A DNA stretch of 64,000 bases from Latrodectus hesperus (taxonomy: Eukaryota; Arthropoda; Arachnida; Araneae; Theridiidae): positions 71,519,474 through 71,583,473 of the forward strand of contig CM075857.1 in NCBI GenBank assembly GCA_037975125.1, given 5' to 3'. How positions within the stretch are numbered: position 1 is the first letter of the stretch; every line of letters begins with the position of its first letter. The position numbers and the translations under genes are program-made. Below, piece by piece: positions 1 to 16,500 of the stretch. The notes below the pieces were generated by a model. That model was not told the DNA's origin. It saw only the letters and a list, made by a program, of their open reading frames with translations, and did no database searches.

Positions 1-934
1 TCAATACATTGTATACAAATCTCTCTTTTCACTTTGGGTGAGATAAAATGATATACTTGCAAAAGATCTAAAAGGAGAAGTTATCAAAAGTTCATTTATC
101 GATTACTTGTTACCTAACAGAGTTGTTGGGGCTCACAAGGCAGAGTTGTTAGGGAATATCAGAATGAGCCATGTTGAAAAATCATGACATCATACAACGA
201 TTATGACAAAACATCTGCTAGATAGAACTGTTGATGGAAAAACGAACTTGGTGAAAGGGACAAACGAAAATTTAAGAAGATTTTAATTTCTGACTTAAAA
301 CCACAATGGAAAAAGTTACAGCTGAGATGATGACTACCTACAGAATCACGTATAATACCGTGAATCATCATACCGTGAATTGCATAAACTAAATATTTAG
401 TAAAAGATCAAATCACAAAAAAATCTCTCCTGACAAACGAAAACAGAAGTGGTGTGTACAAAAGTGCAAATACCATAGAACTTGAACTACAGATGATTAT
501 ATCAGAATGTTTCACTTTCTCCTGAAACAAAATTAATCTTACTTATCAATACGGGATTGATTTATGTATAACAAACTCACATAAACCAATCCCAGAAACT
601 TATAAACCAGTTACAAATCTACTGAAATCTACAATTCAAACTGTGTGATTCATAGAGTAAAGCATGGGTGGACACGCAAAGCTTTAGGAATTTATATCAT
701 GGTTTAGAATAGATTCCCATGTCACATTGGAAGAATAAGTCACAAACATTGACTGTATCATTCTCTTGGCCTACTACTTGCACTGTATAGAACAATCATA
801 GCTCAAAATATGGAGAATACATATTTCGGATCTGCAAATTTATTGCCTCTATTCTCCAGAACTTTCATTCATATTTTCGGAAACGTGTAGTCAAAACTTC
901 CAAACGATTTGTGGTGTGTCCTAATATATATGTA
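1..934. other. AT-rich non-coding stretch, nothing recognised
   Basis: No reading frame of convincing length or protein-like composition is visible on either strand. The sequence is slightly less AT-rich than the window average around 100-300 and 660-800, so it may be very old transposon debris, but I could not match it to a family. Confidence 0.5.
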
Positions 935-1211
935 TGCAGGTTGTCCCAAAACGACCGCATAAACTCTGATTCCCCTTTGGGAGTACATAGAAACTGCCCA
1001 AAGAAGAGTTCCTGGATGATCCTTAGTATACTAAAAAAAATACAAAAAACAAAGTATGACGTCACTTCCGTGGAAGAAAAAACACTTTATTGGACATATC
1101 AACAACAGTATTTTCCTATCTTTCCAAACGATTATGTTTAAAAGGTTCACCGCGCATACCGCGTCATGCATGCGCGCGCCATGGAATGACGTTAAGCGGC
1201 CGGGGAACTGG

Positions 1212-1220
1212 TATTTAAAA
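1212..1220 (+). promoter_or_regulatory. TATA-like box of the truncated transposase
   Basis: TATTTAAAA lies about 42 bp upstream of the transposase-like ATG at 1262, in the unique part of the MITE. Its position fits a core promoter kept from the parent element. No strong initiator motif is seen at the expected distance. Confidence 0.4.
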
Positions 1221-1261
1221 GCTTGCATCTTGCAGCTACTGGTAGTCTTCATATGGTGGCC

Positions 1262-1365
1262 ATGTATTCCGTTCGTGACTACGGCAACATGTACTTGATG
1301 TACGACCGATGTTATGGAAATGCCTTACGAAATGTTAGGGTGTATGCCCGTCGATATCCACTGAA
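1262..1365 (+). pseudogene. Truncated mariner transposase N-terminus (DUF4817-type HTH)
   Basis: Translation from the ATG at 1262 gives about 35 residues, beginning MYSVRDYGNMYLMYDRC, then GNALRNVRVYARRYP. This is the usual opening of DUF4817-bearing transposases: Y-x-x-x-D/E-Y-x-x-M-x-L-x-Y, then G-N-A at the turn and R-V-Y-x-R-R-Y-P at the end of the helix. After the YP the sequence jumps straight into the right inverted repeat, so the second HTH and the whole DDE domain are missing. The frame stays open only because it runs on into the (TA)n array. A complete transposase is not possible; the fragment could at most encode a short DNA-binding peptide. Confidence 0.65.
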
Positions 1366-1548
1366 TATACTGCTGTTGATATGTTCAATAAAGTGTTTTT
1401 TTCTTGTAGCTGCAGTAACGTCTTACTTTGTTTTTTCGCATTTTTTTCGTAAATTATGGATAGTACAGGAACGCTTCTTTGGGCAGTTTTTATGTACTTC
1501 CAACAAGGAATCTAGCTGTGCAGAGTTTATGCGGTCGCTTTGGGACAC

Positions 1549-3430
<1,882 letters not shown>

Positions 3431-3439
3431 CATGTGCTT

Positions 3440-3860
3440 GAACATCCTGTGAGTGCTCCTTTTTCATACGTTCGATGACACACTAATATTCTTCGTAATG
3501 AAAAGGCAGACTAGTTAGCTATGCAAGCTATACTGATATTTATCTTTTATTGCCTTATCTCAAATCTTACTGGAAATACATTGTTTGAGAAAAAAAATTG
3601 AGATTGGCTGGAATACTGAATACTTTGCATCCTCAAAGGCACTGTGAGCTGAAAGGTTTCTTCTAAACAATTTCGCATCATCTTTCACGTAAATAGGTCT
3701 CTTCGGTTTTTAGTTTAACTCAAGTATTAATAGGTCACAGGAAATTTAGAAGTTACACTCACTATGATAAACCGACCAATATAACTTCTAGTCATGAGGA
3801 TTTATTATGGTTAGATATTATACTCTGCACTATATTAACTTTTAATATTGTGTCCAGTAA
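3440..3860 (+). pseudogene. Possible decayed non-LTR retrotransposon tail (doubtful)
   Basis: Two short conceptual peptides resemble the end of a LINE second reading frame: NEKAD then LAMQAI near 3500-3535, like the GNE-AD-LA-AI end of an RNase H domain, and LTQVLIGHRKFRSYTHY near 3715-3765, like the L-IGH-hydrophobic-T-H block that follows it. The spacing between them (about 70 codons) is about right. Frames are broken several times and no Cys-rich tail is clear, so this may be coincidence. Confidence 0.3.
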
Positions 3861-6228
3861 ACTTTGTGTCTTGTAACAACTTCGTGGAAGATTTTGAATA
3901 CGTTTTTTTGCATTGCAAGTTGCATGCAAATGTCAGAACTGATTTTAGAACCAAAATAAGCGTCTTTTCATTTATTGATCTCTGTTTTATTTCTAATATT
4001 TAAGAGTATTGAAGTGATTATTGTTTTATAGAAATATGTTTGTCATTTAAACTTAGTTGTTATTATATAATTTTTTTTAATGGTTGAAAGCACTGGTATT
4101 TTTGTAAACCTAGTGGCATACATTATGATACACTAGAAATTTCTATTTGATTTTCATTAATAAAAATATTTGAATATATGTAACACAATTCTTTGAAACT
4201 ACTTAAATTTTATTTAAAAATTTTGCAAAACGATTTACATAAAGTAAAGTGAAACGGGATTATATTTTTAATAATATCTGTAAATGGTTTTGAGATATTT
4301 GATAATTTGATAGTAAAAACTACCTCTTTTCTTCAAAGTAATTGTATTATGTGAATAAACGAGAACATACATGATTTTCGTTAGAAAATAATTGAACACT
4401 TTAAAAACATTTTTGTTTAAGCTATTTGCTTAAAATCTTGGTCATGATTAAAAATGTAACACTTCAAGCCAAAATTATTGTGTTGAAAGTTACATATTTG
4501 TAGAAAATTAATTGTAATTTGAGAATATTTTGAATGATTCAAACAACAGGAATACATAGTTAACAGGGAAATAAAAATATATTTACAATCAAAATTCATT
4601 TATTGTAAAAATATCGAGATGAAACTCACTCGTCCCTTTTACATCTGAGAAACATTAAGCTATAGAATTTCCATAACGAGATAAACTAATAAAATATAAT
4701 TTGAAAGGTTTTGGGGGCTCAGAAGCAAATTTGTAAAAAGTATTCCACACCAGTAAAATTCCCCAAATCATCTTCTATGCTGTGTTGATTTGATTTACTC
4801 TAATTATTAAGCGAAAGAAATAATTTTACTCACTTCGAGTGAAATTCAGGCTATTTTCTACTCATTTTTATTAAAATGTTTACATCAATTCAGTGTCTGA
4901 ACTCAGGCCTTCAGAGTATGGCTGAATTATCTGTCCTTGCATATAAATAGAAGAAACTTTTGAAAACAGATATTTTATGATTAAATTAAATAAAATGTAA
5001 TAATTATAATTATAATAATATTTTATTAATATTATAATTACAATTAAATATTTTATATTGACACCCAATAATTTGACATCCCAATGTATGAAGCTAATAT
5101 CAAAAAAGCAAAGATAATTCTTCAAGGAAACGTGATGGGCAGAAATGTCTAGCACATATACATCAGTAGCTACCCAACCAACAAGAAATAAATGCTAAAT
5201 TTTTTTCATAGAGAAGGTTCAAAAATAAACATTTGTTCGAGTGCAGTATTTGTCTCTTTTTAACCAACTCCAAGAATTCCATACAATGAAAGTAAAATTT
5301 CATTACAGGAAATCAGTCTTACAAGAAGTAATATCCATTAAACTAACATTACCAGACAAATTCCCTTAATTGATACAACACTAATTGGAGTAAAACAATT
5401 TTATATCTCAAGCAATAGGTCAGTCATATTGTACATTCCCTTTCATATATGAAATCCAAGAAATTATTTGATAATATTAATAAATTTAAAGGCATGTATC
5501 AATTGAATTAAGGCATTTAGAAGTAATGATGGAAATCATGGTGAAAACTGCCTTTCAATTGATGCTGCAATAGGCATTAATATGTAAATTATTGACATCT
5601 CATTTCCAAAATATCAGCTTCAACAATATAGATTAAACGAATGGTAAATTTACTGGAATACAGCAGATCAAGAATAGCGGACTCTTGCTTGTCTTTACAA
5701 AGTATTTACCATTTATTTTACAATTAATCCATACCTTAATTTTCATTTGCTCCTAATTCACTCCATTTGTAATATGAAAGATTTGGTCTGTTTGAGAAAA
5801 CTGAAGTGTTTAAGTTAAGAAAGGCTCCTCAGTACACTACATCGTATTACATCATCATAACCAATAAATATATAAAATATATATTAAACATCCAGCCAAC
5901 TTAACATCTTTCGTTTTCAATTAATCATAAGCTCACCCAACTTTGTATTACTAAAATTAATAAAGACTCTCTTGAATCTGAAACTGTATATGTGCTTATC
6001 AACAAATAGCTTTCACTAATGATATGAAGACTTTATTAGATAATATTATAAACACTTAATGAGACTCTAATAATAAGAAGCTTTCTTTCAGCTATCACGT
6101 GCTAAAATGAATAATTAATTTATATGCTAATCTTCATTATCATTTCTCTTTGGAAATGACAATTGAACTATCGATTCAGATCAGATGTTTGTTCTTTACT
6201 GATTAAGCAAATTGTCGTTATTGTAGTA

Positions 6229-6229
<1 letters not shown>

Positions 6230-6256
<27 letters not shown>
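6230..6256. repeat. Short (AT)n run
   Basis: About 13 AT dinucleotides, then TGTATG. Confidence 0.95.
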
Positions 6257-6261
<5 letters not shown>

Positions 6262-9200
6262 CTTCCTAAAGAAGTGCCTTATCTACTGCTTACTGTCGAC
6301 TGCTAATGAAAATGATGACAATGCTAAATATTAAGAATTAATTGCCATAGATAAATGTTAGAAGCATTTATATACATTGTAATTTTTCCCCAGGGGATAT
6401 CTGTTAATTATGATTTCATTCTTATGTTTACAGATGAGATCAAAATATTTTACCCCTGCCACAGTTAATAATGCATATCTTTGATTAGTTCTAGGATTGA
6501 TATTTTACTTCAGTTGTAATCCATTTAAGAGGATTTGCTTATATCAAATAAATACATTACTTATAAACTTATGTAGTTAAACAATAGAATAAGTGGGATG
6601 TACAAATATTTATTTTAAATTTATTAACCACTAAGGAATTTTTATATATTTTAATAAAGAACTCTCAAGTAATATCCAAAATTTGCTGTGAATTTGTTAC
6701 ATGTCCAATTTAGAATGAAAAGTTTTGTTAAGAAGAATTTGTGAAATATAAAATGAATAAATTTTAGTATTGATTGTTATCTTTATTAAACTAAAAATGA
6801 ATCTTGAGATAATTTTGAAAGAAAATATTGAAATATCTAATTATCAAGTAAATAATTCAAATATTTTTTGCTCAGTAAAGTTAACGCAATAAACTTACAA
6901 AAAACTGTTCATTTTACTTCGACTTCAAGTGAAAGCCCAAAATAGAAGCAAAAGTATGTATTTAAACAACTTTCCAGTTTTCAACTACTAAGAGTTAATA
7001 TTATGGTCCTCAAATTAAGATAGATTATCAAATTTAACAGTGATTGAGAAAAAGTAATTGTTCTTTACTGTCACAACTTATTTTTGACACAGTTCAATAA
7101 TATTTTCTTCTATATGTATTAAATTTGTATGCTAATAATCACCTGTCAGTATGTATTTTATGGCTAATATTCATATTTATTTATAATGAATAATCTGTAA
7201 TACTGTAAGATATTAAATTTTCAAAAATTGTCATAAATTTTTCACCAGTGTAAACAGTCATTTCATTACTACTATTTCTAAAATTTACAAGGAATTGAAA
7301 TATAAGGTTTTAAATAAGCAAAGCATTGTGCTAAAAAAATTACTTTTTTATAAGTGATGCAAAAAATATTGTTTTAAGCTTAAACTATTTAAAGTTTGAT
7401 TTTTCTACACAATTGTGTATTATATTGTTAATGAAATGCAGAACTATTTAAATAAGAACAAATAATGCGTAAAAGATTTTCCTTTTGAAAAAATAAAAAA
7501 AATAATTTAATAATATGTTTGCATGTTATCTTTCTTAAAAAGCATATATATTATTCTCGAAAAGCAAAATGTTACATACTTAAAAATTAAAGTGAGATAT
7601 TATTTATAGTTAAAACAAAAAAAATGCTTATTCATATTTTTAACAATTGAAAATATTAAATAGTTAAAATAGAGTTTGATTTTTTTTAAATTTACACTTA
7701 TCAAAAGAATTTTTTTTAATAAACTGAGCATTTTAGCAGTCAATTTATAAATCTGGATATTTTGCCAGTTATTTTAATTATCCTCTATTTGAGCTCAGTA
7801 TAATTAATCGCTTCTTATTCGTAAATTTAATAACATCTGAGCCTTGTTGCAGAAATTATTCAACCCCTATTTGATGGGTCTCAGTAGTGTAAATAATCAA
7901 CAGGATAATTTCTGAGCCGTTTTAGCTTTATCAATAAGTCCTTTTCTTCAACTCGTTTATTATATTTCATAGATACAGATTACTGAAATTTGTTTTGGGA
8001 ATTGAATGAAAATTCCAGTTACTTTGATAGACAAACTCTTTTTAAAAGTTATAATTTCTTAGGAATCAAGAATCCTAAACAAGCGAATTAGAACTGTTTA
8101 ATTTAATTATAGATACCCATCGAAGAATTCTTTAATACACAATGTGTGACTCTATATCATAAAAATGTAAGCACACAAAATTATATGGATTTAATTTTCA
8201 AGTTAAATGGATTTTTTGTCTCATGATGTTAAATATAAAACATACATTTTAAAATGTATTTTTCATAGTTGTAAATTTTGAAATGATTGATATGCTTTTC
8301 AACCGTATAATCATTAAAATGCATATTAACAGACCATTATAGTTCAGTAATTTATACAATGAAAAAGAAACGTTTCATTACAGCAGCATTTAAATGATTA
8401 AAATCATTTGCACTAAATTAGCAATTTAGGGAAAAATGAACTTACTGAATGTGTCTAGTTAAAATACGCAGATTGCAGTTTTTTATTACACTTATATAAA
8501 TCCGAATATTTTTAATATATACAGAAATATCAAATATTACGTGTATTACGAGTAAAATTATTAATTTGTCTAGAGAAGTTTCTGATTAAAGTTTTTAAAT
8601 CTTTAGTTCAGAGTTTATAATTCTTCTATAAATTTAAAAAAATTGATAAAAATAATTAATATTATAATTAATTATTGAAAATTAGTCTATTTAGCAATAA
8701 TAAAACTATTGATCTCATAAATACATTAAGCAAAGTAAACTTCTGGTCACAATATTATGAAACATTAAATGTGATTAAATTCTTATTTAAAACATTTCCA
8801 TGAATATTATTTTTTTATTCATCAATAAAGGCACTTTTAATAACAACTTGGTATCTATGGACATGAAAACTGCACATTTTCTTGTTATTGTCATTTTGTT
8901 CACTGCAAATTTATTTAAAAAAATATAGAAAATAAAAATTAGTACAGTATATTATTTTTGCATACTAGTTCTTATAAAATACCCTTTTCTAAAGCATAAT
9001 TATGCAATTGCTAATGTAATTTTCTATCTTATTAGTGAAGCATTTTTAACATATTTGTATTGGTTATATTTGTTTTACTCTGACTCACTTTGAAATTATT
9101 ATTATTATTATTTGTTCAAATTTGTTTTCTTGGCAAGTATATAATATTTTCATACAATTAAGATTTCATATGTATAATTCAAATTAGAAAGTTCTAATTT

Positions 9201-10960
9201 TAAATTATATATTTACTTACAATTTTATAACAAATATATTGAAATTACTAATGTGTACGTTATATATATTCATCCAAATGTGTATATTAATGCTATTACT
9301 TTTCATTAACATTACTTTATTTTTAAATTATTTGTGTTTAATTAAACACTTAGGGTAAAATATACAATTTAAATGACAATTTGTAATTATGCTGCATTTT
9401 AAAATAATTAATAGAAATATGTAAAATTAAGAAGTAAATGCATTCAGTTAAACATTAAAATAATTTCAACTTTAGAACTTCAAATACACCAAAAGCTAAT
9501 ATTAATAAAATCCATAAATTAGTTTTCTTTTTAATGATACTTAACTTTACATTAATATCTTGAAATGCAAGTAAAAAAATCTCATAAGTTGCATTTCTTC
9601 TCATCAAACTTTTAATCATTGTAAGTATTTAATATATTTTTAATTTTTTTTATATATTCATTTCTTACATATTTATGAATTAAATTTACCTTAAGGAACA
9701 GTGAAAATTTATTTCGCATTTATTGTTATTGCATGAAGATCATTTTCTAATAATATCATTTAAAAAAATTAACTAAATATATTTTATAAAAATAAAATAA
9801 TTTTATATAACTTACTAAAATTAGAATATCATAATAATGCAAACTTCGAAACAAATTTTTAACAGAATACGATTGTAGAAATAGCTGCTGATATAAAATA
9901 TAAGAAATTCACTTTAAGAAGGACAGGAAGAAAATTGCCAACTACAAATTTAAATAATTTAATTTTATCTTCATGTAATATCAGATGTAATGTATAGAAG
10001 TGCGAAAGTAAATTATTGACAGTTAAACCTTTAGATTCTTCAGTTGCATTTAATAAAATATGTATGTAAAACTATTTTTACTAGGACCTAGAAATATCTA
10101 TTTTGTGTAAATTAGTTTGGCATTTAATATCTCGAAATAGTAAATGTAATGTCTGCTTAACTCTTGACCACCCGTAGAAGCCCAAAGTTAGTCCATAACA
10201 ATTGCTGAGATTATCCTAACTACCCCGTAACGGGTGTTCATCAATCATACATAAGTACCCATAAGCGCATTTAAATTAGAATCCTTTCCACAAATGAATG
10301 TGTTTTGAAATCTTTCCGCTACTCAAAATGTATACTTTTGTAAAGTTCAAGTGACATATATTTTTCAAACTAATAGGAATGGAAAATGAAGAAGATTTAT
10401 CTTTGATGTTTAAAGGGGAAAAAGAGGCAACCACAGATGGCAGTTCATTATGTCATTAAAAATATTTCGGTCATTATATAGAAAGTAACGATCATTTAAA
10501 GCGGAACTACTAGAAGATGAAAGAGATAAACGCATATTAACCTTCAGTGTGACATTTCAAATTATGGATTTTGAGGTTTAAAACTCAATAACTAGTAATT
10601 TAACGGGAAAATTTGGTGATTTCTCAGAAAATAAGTGGAAAAATCCTGTTTAAATTGCAGTGACTTCCCTTAAAAAGATAACAAACACCCCACCCACTTA
10701 GAAAAATCTGTATTTATAAGGTAGATGAAGACTTCCAAGTGATGAGTTCAGCGCGAGATTATATATTATAGTAATCAATTCTCTTTTACCAGTAGATTCC
10801 TATAATTTTATTATTTATATTTAGATATATGATATAAACATCGTTCACGGGCTTCTAAGTATAGTTTCGTTTTTATTTTCTTGTTTTTAAAAGAATATTT
10901 TAGTTTACTTAAAAGTAAAAATTTATTATTATTTTTTCAAAATTATTTTTTTACTTCCTT

Positions 10961-10982
10961 TCTCTCTCTCTCTCTCTCTCTC
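10961..10982 (+). repeat. (TC)n run, 22 bp
   Basis: Eleven TC units in a pyrimidine-rich context. Confidence 0.95.
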
Positions 10983-11947
10983 ATTAAGCTTTTCAACTAT
11001 TTCTTTATGGTGAAACATCAAGATAATTTTTTTATGTAATAAAAATGCTAAAACTACTTAATCAATGTATGATTATATTTAAGTGCCAAATACTTTTCTT
11101 ACGTTTAAAATAAAGTTATTAGTCTTTTAAAATTTAAAACTATTCAAATATAGTTTTTACTTAAATCTCTGAAGTATGTTTGCTATTGTACGAACATTAT
11201 TAACTATTCATGAAAGATAAATATAACTTATACTTTAATCATTAGTTAAAAATACATTGAAGGGCTTATAATTAAGATTCTTATTTCCTACTTTTGCATT
11301 TTGATATATATTTTACACAACTAGTGTATTTCTTTCTATTATTTAAATAAAATCAGTGTTGCATAATATATAGTATGCATACTAAAAATAATCTTTTTTT
11401 AATTGACATTTATTCTATGGTAAATATATTTAAATACTGAGGTATGACGAAGAATATGCATCAATTTGTAACAGAAATTATCCATATCCAGAATTATAAT
11501 ATTCTTTTTTAATGGCTTTTACTAGTAATTAAAATTAAAGTCTGCTACTAATTGATGTTCTTTGTCACTTAATTACTTAAGCAATGTGCAACAATATTTT
11601 TGAGCAATGTGAATTCTGGATTATTTATCACTTTACTTAAATATATATCAAAATTAAAAAATTCTGAAAATGAATAAAAAATTGGTCTTGATTTATGAAA
11701 AAAGTTGGTATTTTTCGAGAATTTATGAGAATTTCATACTAATTTGGCTAAAATTAAAATATGCTAATATAAAAGTAGCAATTGTATAAATAATGCTACA
11801 CAAATATTATGCAATGGGTTAATTTTTTAATGAATAAAAGTTTATGCTCCATTAATGATACCAGTGTTATAACTATAAAAAGATTTCCAATTCTTAAATC
11901 TGTAATTCTTAAAGTCACAGCACAATTAAGTTAAAAAATCACAAAAT

Positions 11948-11969
11948 GAGAGAGAGAGAGAGAGAGAGA
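11948..11969 (+). repeat. (GA)n run, 22 bp
   Basis: Eleven GA units; complementary to the TC run about 970 bp upstream, but flanks do not match. Confidence 0.95.
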
Positions 11970-12647
11970 TTTTTTATTCATGCATCATGAAAATGTGAGG
12001 AACTAAAGCTTTAATAAATCAAGTGCTTTCCATGCCCATATTTATACAAACATCAAAGAGCGTACTTAAAAGTAAAATAATTTTTCAGGAAAGAAGTATT
12101 TGCTTGAAAAACTAAAAAAATTTAAGTATATCTTTTAAAAAATGAAAAAGAGCAGCCATTAGGTAGTTTATTATGGAAATATATAGTATAAAGAAACGGT
12201 TCATTAAAGAATCATTAATCTTTAATGCATTTTCTTAATCCTTATTAAAGGACATTGAAAATACGACAGTAATTTAAAACAATATCTAAAGAGAACTTGA
12301 AAACCTGTAAAAATTATACCGGTGGTTAAATATCATATTCTACTAAAATTATTTTTGAAACAATAACGAACTAAGCTAATATCATTTATAAAAATCTATG
12401 AATTCGCTATTACAAAACTCTGATATTTAAATTCGGTTGAAAAATATGCATAAAACATGCCACCATCTTGTATGAATCTAATAGTCAACAAAAATAAAGT
12501 TCTGAGTCTACATAATATGTAAGAATGTGAAAGTCATTTTCATGTATCTCAGTACTTTTTACTTATTAATATAGGAAGTGTAAATGCCATTTATCAGTTG
12601 CACTCCTTATTATTACTCTAATAAAATGTTAAGAATGCTGTTTCAAT

Positions 12648-13440
12648 TAAACGTTTTTGTCGTGTTATGTCTATGATAGTATGTAGGTCTTCCAATGATG
12701 GCTTAATATCGATTCTCTTCATATCGGCACTTATACGTGGTCTTGTATCAGCTAGGTGTCAGGGCATTTATCGCAAGTCTTGTAGAATCTCTTGCCATTT
12801 TTGTTGATTTGCATGCCTTTGTGATGTTTGTCTCTAAGTCTGATAATATTTTTCATGGTTAATTTATCATTAACCATATTACAAAAGCCGGTGTTTTGTT
12901 AGAATTGACATTTCTTTTAGTTTAAATTTCGCTATTGCGTTAGCATCATGGCATTGCGATTTCTGTCATCTTTGGCCAATTTACCTGCAACTTCATTACC
13001 TGCAATATCAACATGTGCGGGTATTCAGTGGAGTGTGCAGGCTTTGTTCAACTCTTGAATGCCATAAGGATTTGAATAGATTTCATGGAATATAGCAGGG
13101 TCCTTTTTTGGAATTGCTTGGAGGGCAGACTTCGAATCACAAAAAAATCATACATTTTTCCTGCTCAGGGGGGAGGGCTATGTACATGTTAAGTACCTCT
13201 ACAAATGCACAAAGTTTACGAGGGAAGTTAGAGGTATAGTTGATTCTGAATTTCTCTTCATGAGGTGAATCACTTAAATTAGTTAGAAATACTCCAGATA
13301 CATCATTCGTGATAGTTTTATAAGAGTAGCCAACAGTGTAACCATTTATAATTTTTCTCTTTTGAAAACTGCTCTATTGTCTTGAGGATTTCTTCGTTAA
13401 TAATGTTAGAAATATCATTTTTGCTGCAAGGACAATTTTC
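12648..13440 (-). pseudogene. Decayed LINE fragment: RNase H domain and Cys-containing tail
   Basis: On the minus strand, broken frames give VPRKLCAFVEVLNMYIALP, a segment like DSKSALQAI reading LQAIPKKDPAIF (13087-13124), and then IPAHVDIAGNEVAGKLAK (about 12980-13031). These correspond to the E-helix, the S-D-S-x-x-A-L strand and the W-I-P-x-H-x-x-I-x-G-N-E-x-A-D-x-L-A block of the RNase H domain in Jockey/I/R1-like non-LTR elements. Downstream, IRLRDKHHKG and a CDKCPD pair (12755-12781) match the C-terminal Cys tail. A stop replaces the Trp of WIPAH and several other stops are present. No reverse transcriptase or endonuclease part is seen, so this is a 5'-truncated or eroded copy. The clade is uncertain. 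Confidence 0.7.
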
Positions 13441-13468
13441 TAACTTGAATCATCAAATAACTTTTTAA

Positions 13469-13512
13469 ATTAAAATAGATTTATTTGACGATTAAAATAG
13501 ATTTATTTGACG
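13469..13512 (+). repeat. Perfect 22-bp tandem duplication
   Basis: ATTAAAATAGATTTATTTGA plus CG occurs at 13469-13490 and again, identical, at 13491-13512. It looks like a recent slippage or micro-duplication. Confidence 0.9.
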
Positions 13513-13514
13513 AT

Positions 13515-16500
13515 TTAGTTGAGATCTTCAAATGTTTTGATACTTTTCACATTAATAATATGAAAATCTAAGAACATGTTATATAAATTAGAAATTTTAA
13601 TTTTCTGAAAAACTACAAAGAACACAATACAAACAGTGCTCATATCTAAAATAGAATTGCTTACCATTGTTATAACAAATCTGTGATATTGCACAAGAAA
13701 TAGCGCCTTACTATCATCAATTTCTGTTTTTTAGGAAAATATCTTATAATCATTTTATTTTATTATATCTTATAATTATAGTAAAATATTGGAATAAATC
13801 TCTGTTTTGTAGGAAATAAAAAAAGTTAATATAGCATACAAGTTATGACACTTGAATACATCTGTTGGAAACTTTGTCTCCGTCTCTTAGACATAATAAT
13901 ATAACACATTATTTACACGGCCTTAAAGAACATTATTCATGTACATGCATTATGTATGTAATTATGATCCAAGTTGTTATGTGAAGTTTAAAATTTATTT
14001 TTGAGAAAATGTACACACAATATCTTATGATTGCAGCAATTTCTAAAGAACGCGTCTGTGATTATAAAAATACTAGCTACAAGGGAAAAAAAAGACGTAG
14101 CAATCTATTCAATTTTTTAAGAAATACCGGAGAAAATGTCTAGGTTAAAATAAAGTAATAAACGTAACTATGTAAACTATAAACTAGGTTCAAAAATATC
14201 TGATGCAAAACATTTTAGGAAGGTAATTATGTTTAATTAAAATTAGTAAAGCATTCTTTCTTCGAAATATGTTATTCAAACCACATAATTAATGAATTTA
14301 TATTTAATTTAAATTTCGAAAATGTGTGAACTAAAGGAAGAGAACAGTAATTTTAGAAAAGTTGTTTGGATTCTCTTAAATAAGTAAACAAATTCATAAT
14401 TATAGGTTTGAATCGAATACATATATTATTAAATTAAGATAAGATACATTTTAATCCTGGAATATAAATGAATGTCAATTATGCAATGAAGATTTTTAAA
14501 TAGAAACTCATAGATCGTATCTTGGAAATAAAGATTTAAATCATTAAACTAGTCAAGCCTCTCTCGCTGTTGTTAATTAAAATTCCAATACTTGCATAAT
14601 ACATTTTACGCCATTTCAGTCGCAGATGTTTCATTTCGGCTCATGACTTATTTGTCGTAAAATAAATATACTTAGGCAGACAATTAATCTGACCAGCTTC
14701 AGAATTTTCTAATTTAACGTGCAAGCTCCTGAAATCTGGGTTTATTTTGAAATCAATATATGTTCCGTTTCACTATGTGTTCTAATGCGGAAAATTCTGT
14801 TTTAATTTGATAAGTATAAATGTGATACTAGCGAAAAACAGTGAAAAGTTGCTTTGTCGTATTTATGGCTTGTTCATATTTCATAGATTAAATGTAATAT
14901 ACTTATATTAAAAGGTTTGTAAAAATTTGTTTTTCTGTTACATAGTGTTAGTTAGCGAATTTATTACTTTAAATAAAAACATTTTAAGTGATATATCAAA
15001 AAATTTAAAATATGTCTTTGTTATGAATATTAAAATTTTTAATTTAAAACTTCTATGATTACAAAATGTTGCATTTTCGTATAACTTTGTTCATTTCCAG
15101 ACTTTCTTGGTTTGTTAAATATCTGAAGATGATCTTAATACGAAAATGTATACATCTATACAAAAAATGGCTTATAATGATAATTATCTATTCTGCAAAT
15201 ATCCCCTGCTTATATGTTGAAAATTTTATTTAAATTTATCTGCTAATAATAAGTACAATCTTTTTTAAATTTCGTTTCTGTTAAACATACTTAATTATTG
15301 TTTACTTTCTATGAATAAAATTCAAAATTAAAACAGAATAAACAGATGTATTTTAGAAAACTCTATTTAATGACAGAATAATTTAGTAAGATTATTAGTC
15401 ACCTTATTCATATGAATCTATACATTTATCCTAATATGTCAAATCATTTATACTGAAATTTTTTGTTTCATGTTAGCACTATATAACATTCAAGACATTT
15501 CGCTGTATTGGGCATTGAATAATTTAAAGTTTATTCAATGATTTAACAAAAAGAATATATATATACATATAAATATATGTCTGTGTGTGTTTATGTATAT
15601 ATACCACACTAGTTATTTATTATTTTAACATAATGTTACTTAAAGTTATAAATAAAATTAATTCAAATTATAAAAATAGTGATTTAGTAACTAAAAATAA
15701 TGAATTTGTAATATATTAATGGAAAATTAAATAGTAAACAGAAAAAAATTAATTTCATAAATTTTACTTTGCGAAAACGTTCTTGTTATGATTGATACCT
15801 TCCTTAACATAAAATCTCATTTAAATCTCAAGAATAAAGAAGATGATAAAGTCGACTGCTTTCGCTCAGTTACGTTTAAATTGCCTCCAAAGCACCATTA
15901 ATCAGTGGTTGTAAAATATTATGTGAAACATCAACTTTCTTAAACGATGAGACTTGTGGATGATATTCTCAGAAATATAACTGCTGTTTAAGAATGATAA
16001 ATTGTGTCTTACATTCTCGAATGGAAACTTAATTATAAGAAAAATAAATAATCATATAACTTTATAGTTTTCCTTATTTAAATAGTTACATACATCATTA
16101 ATCACTTTTCAGTTAAAAATCTGTTCGGTAAAATAAACGCGATTTATATTTTTATGTGTAACAAATTAAAATGATGTAACTCACACGGCAGACGAATAAA
16201 ATCTACAGCTGAATATTTCTATAAGTAAACTATTCTTTATTAAAGGTGAACATCTATGATGATCAAAAATGAAATTAATTTTCAATTTATAATAATAATT
16301 TTATGCTATTTCTATTTAAACATTGAGAGAGATTTGTTAAATTAATTCTTAAAGGCATTTCTAAAATTTGTACTATTTCTATCTGATCCCAAAGTAGATG
16401 TATAAAAGCAGCAATCACAAAAAGGAAGTGGGCCAATAAAATCCTGGACATGTTCATAGAAATATGTTTTTAAATATTAAACTTTAGAAAATACGTGTAA

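Larger units (their letters stand above)
3861..12640. other. Long AT-rich non-coding stretch
   Basis: Almost 9 kb without a supportable gene. It holds short simple repeats (AT at 6230, TC at 10961, GA at 11948) and small GC-richer patches around 10140-10260 and 10380-10760 that I cannot assign. Reading frames of 60-90 codons at 4417-4599 and 4880-5155 are Asn/Ile/Tyr-rich and look like chance openings. Confidence 0.6.

Noticed and set aside
10961..11969. (TC)n and (GA)n runs about 970 bp apart as possible inverted repeats of an element
   Set aside because: Flanking sequences do not pair, and nothing element-like lies between them.
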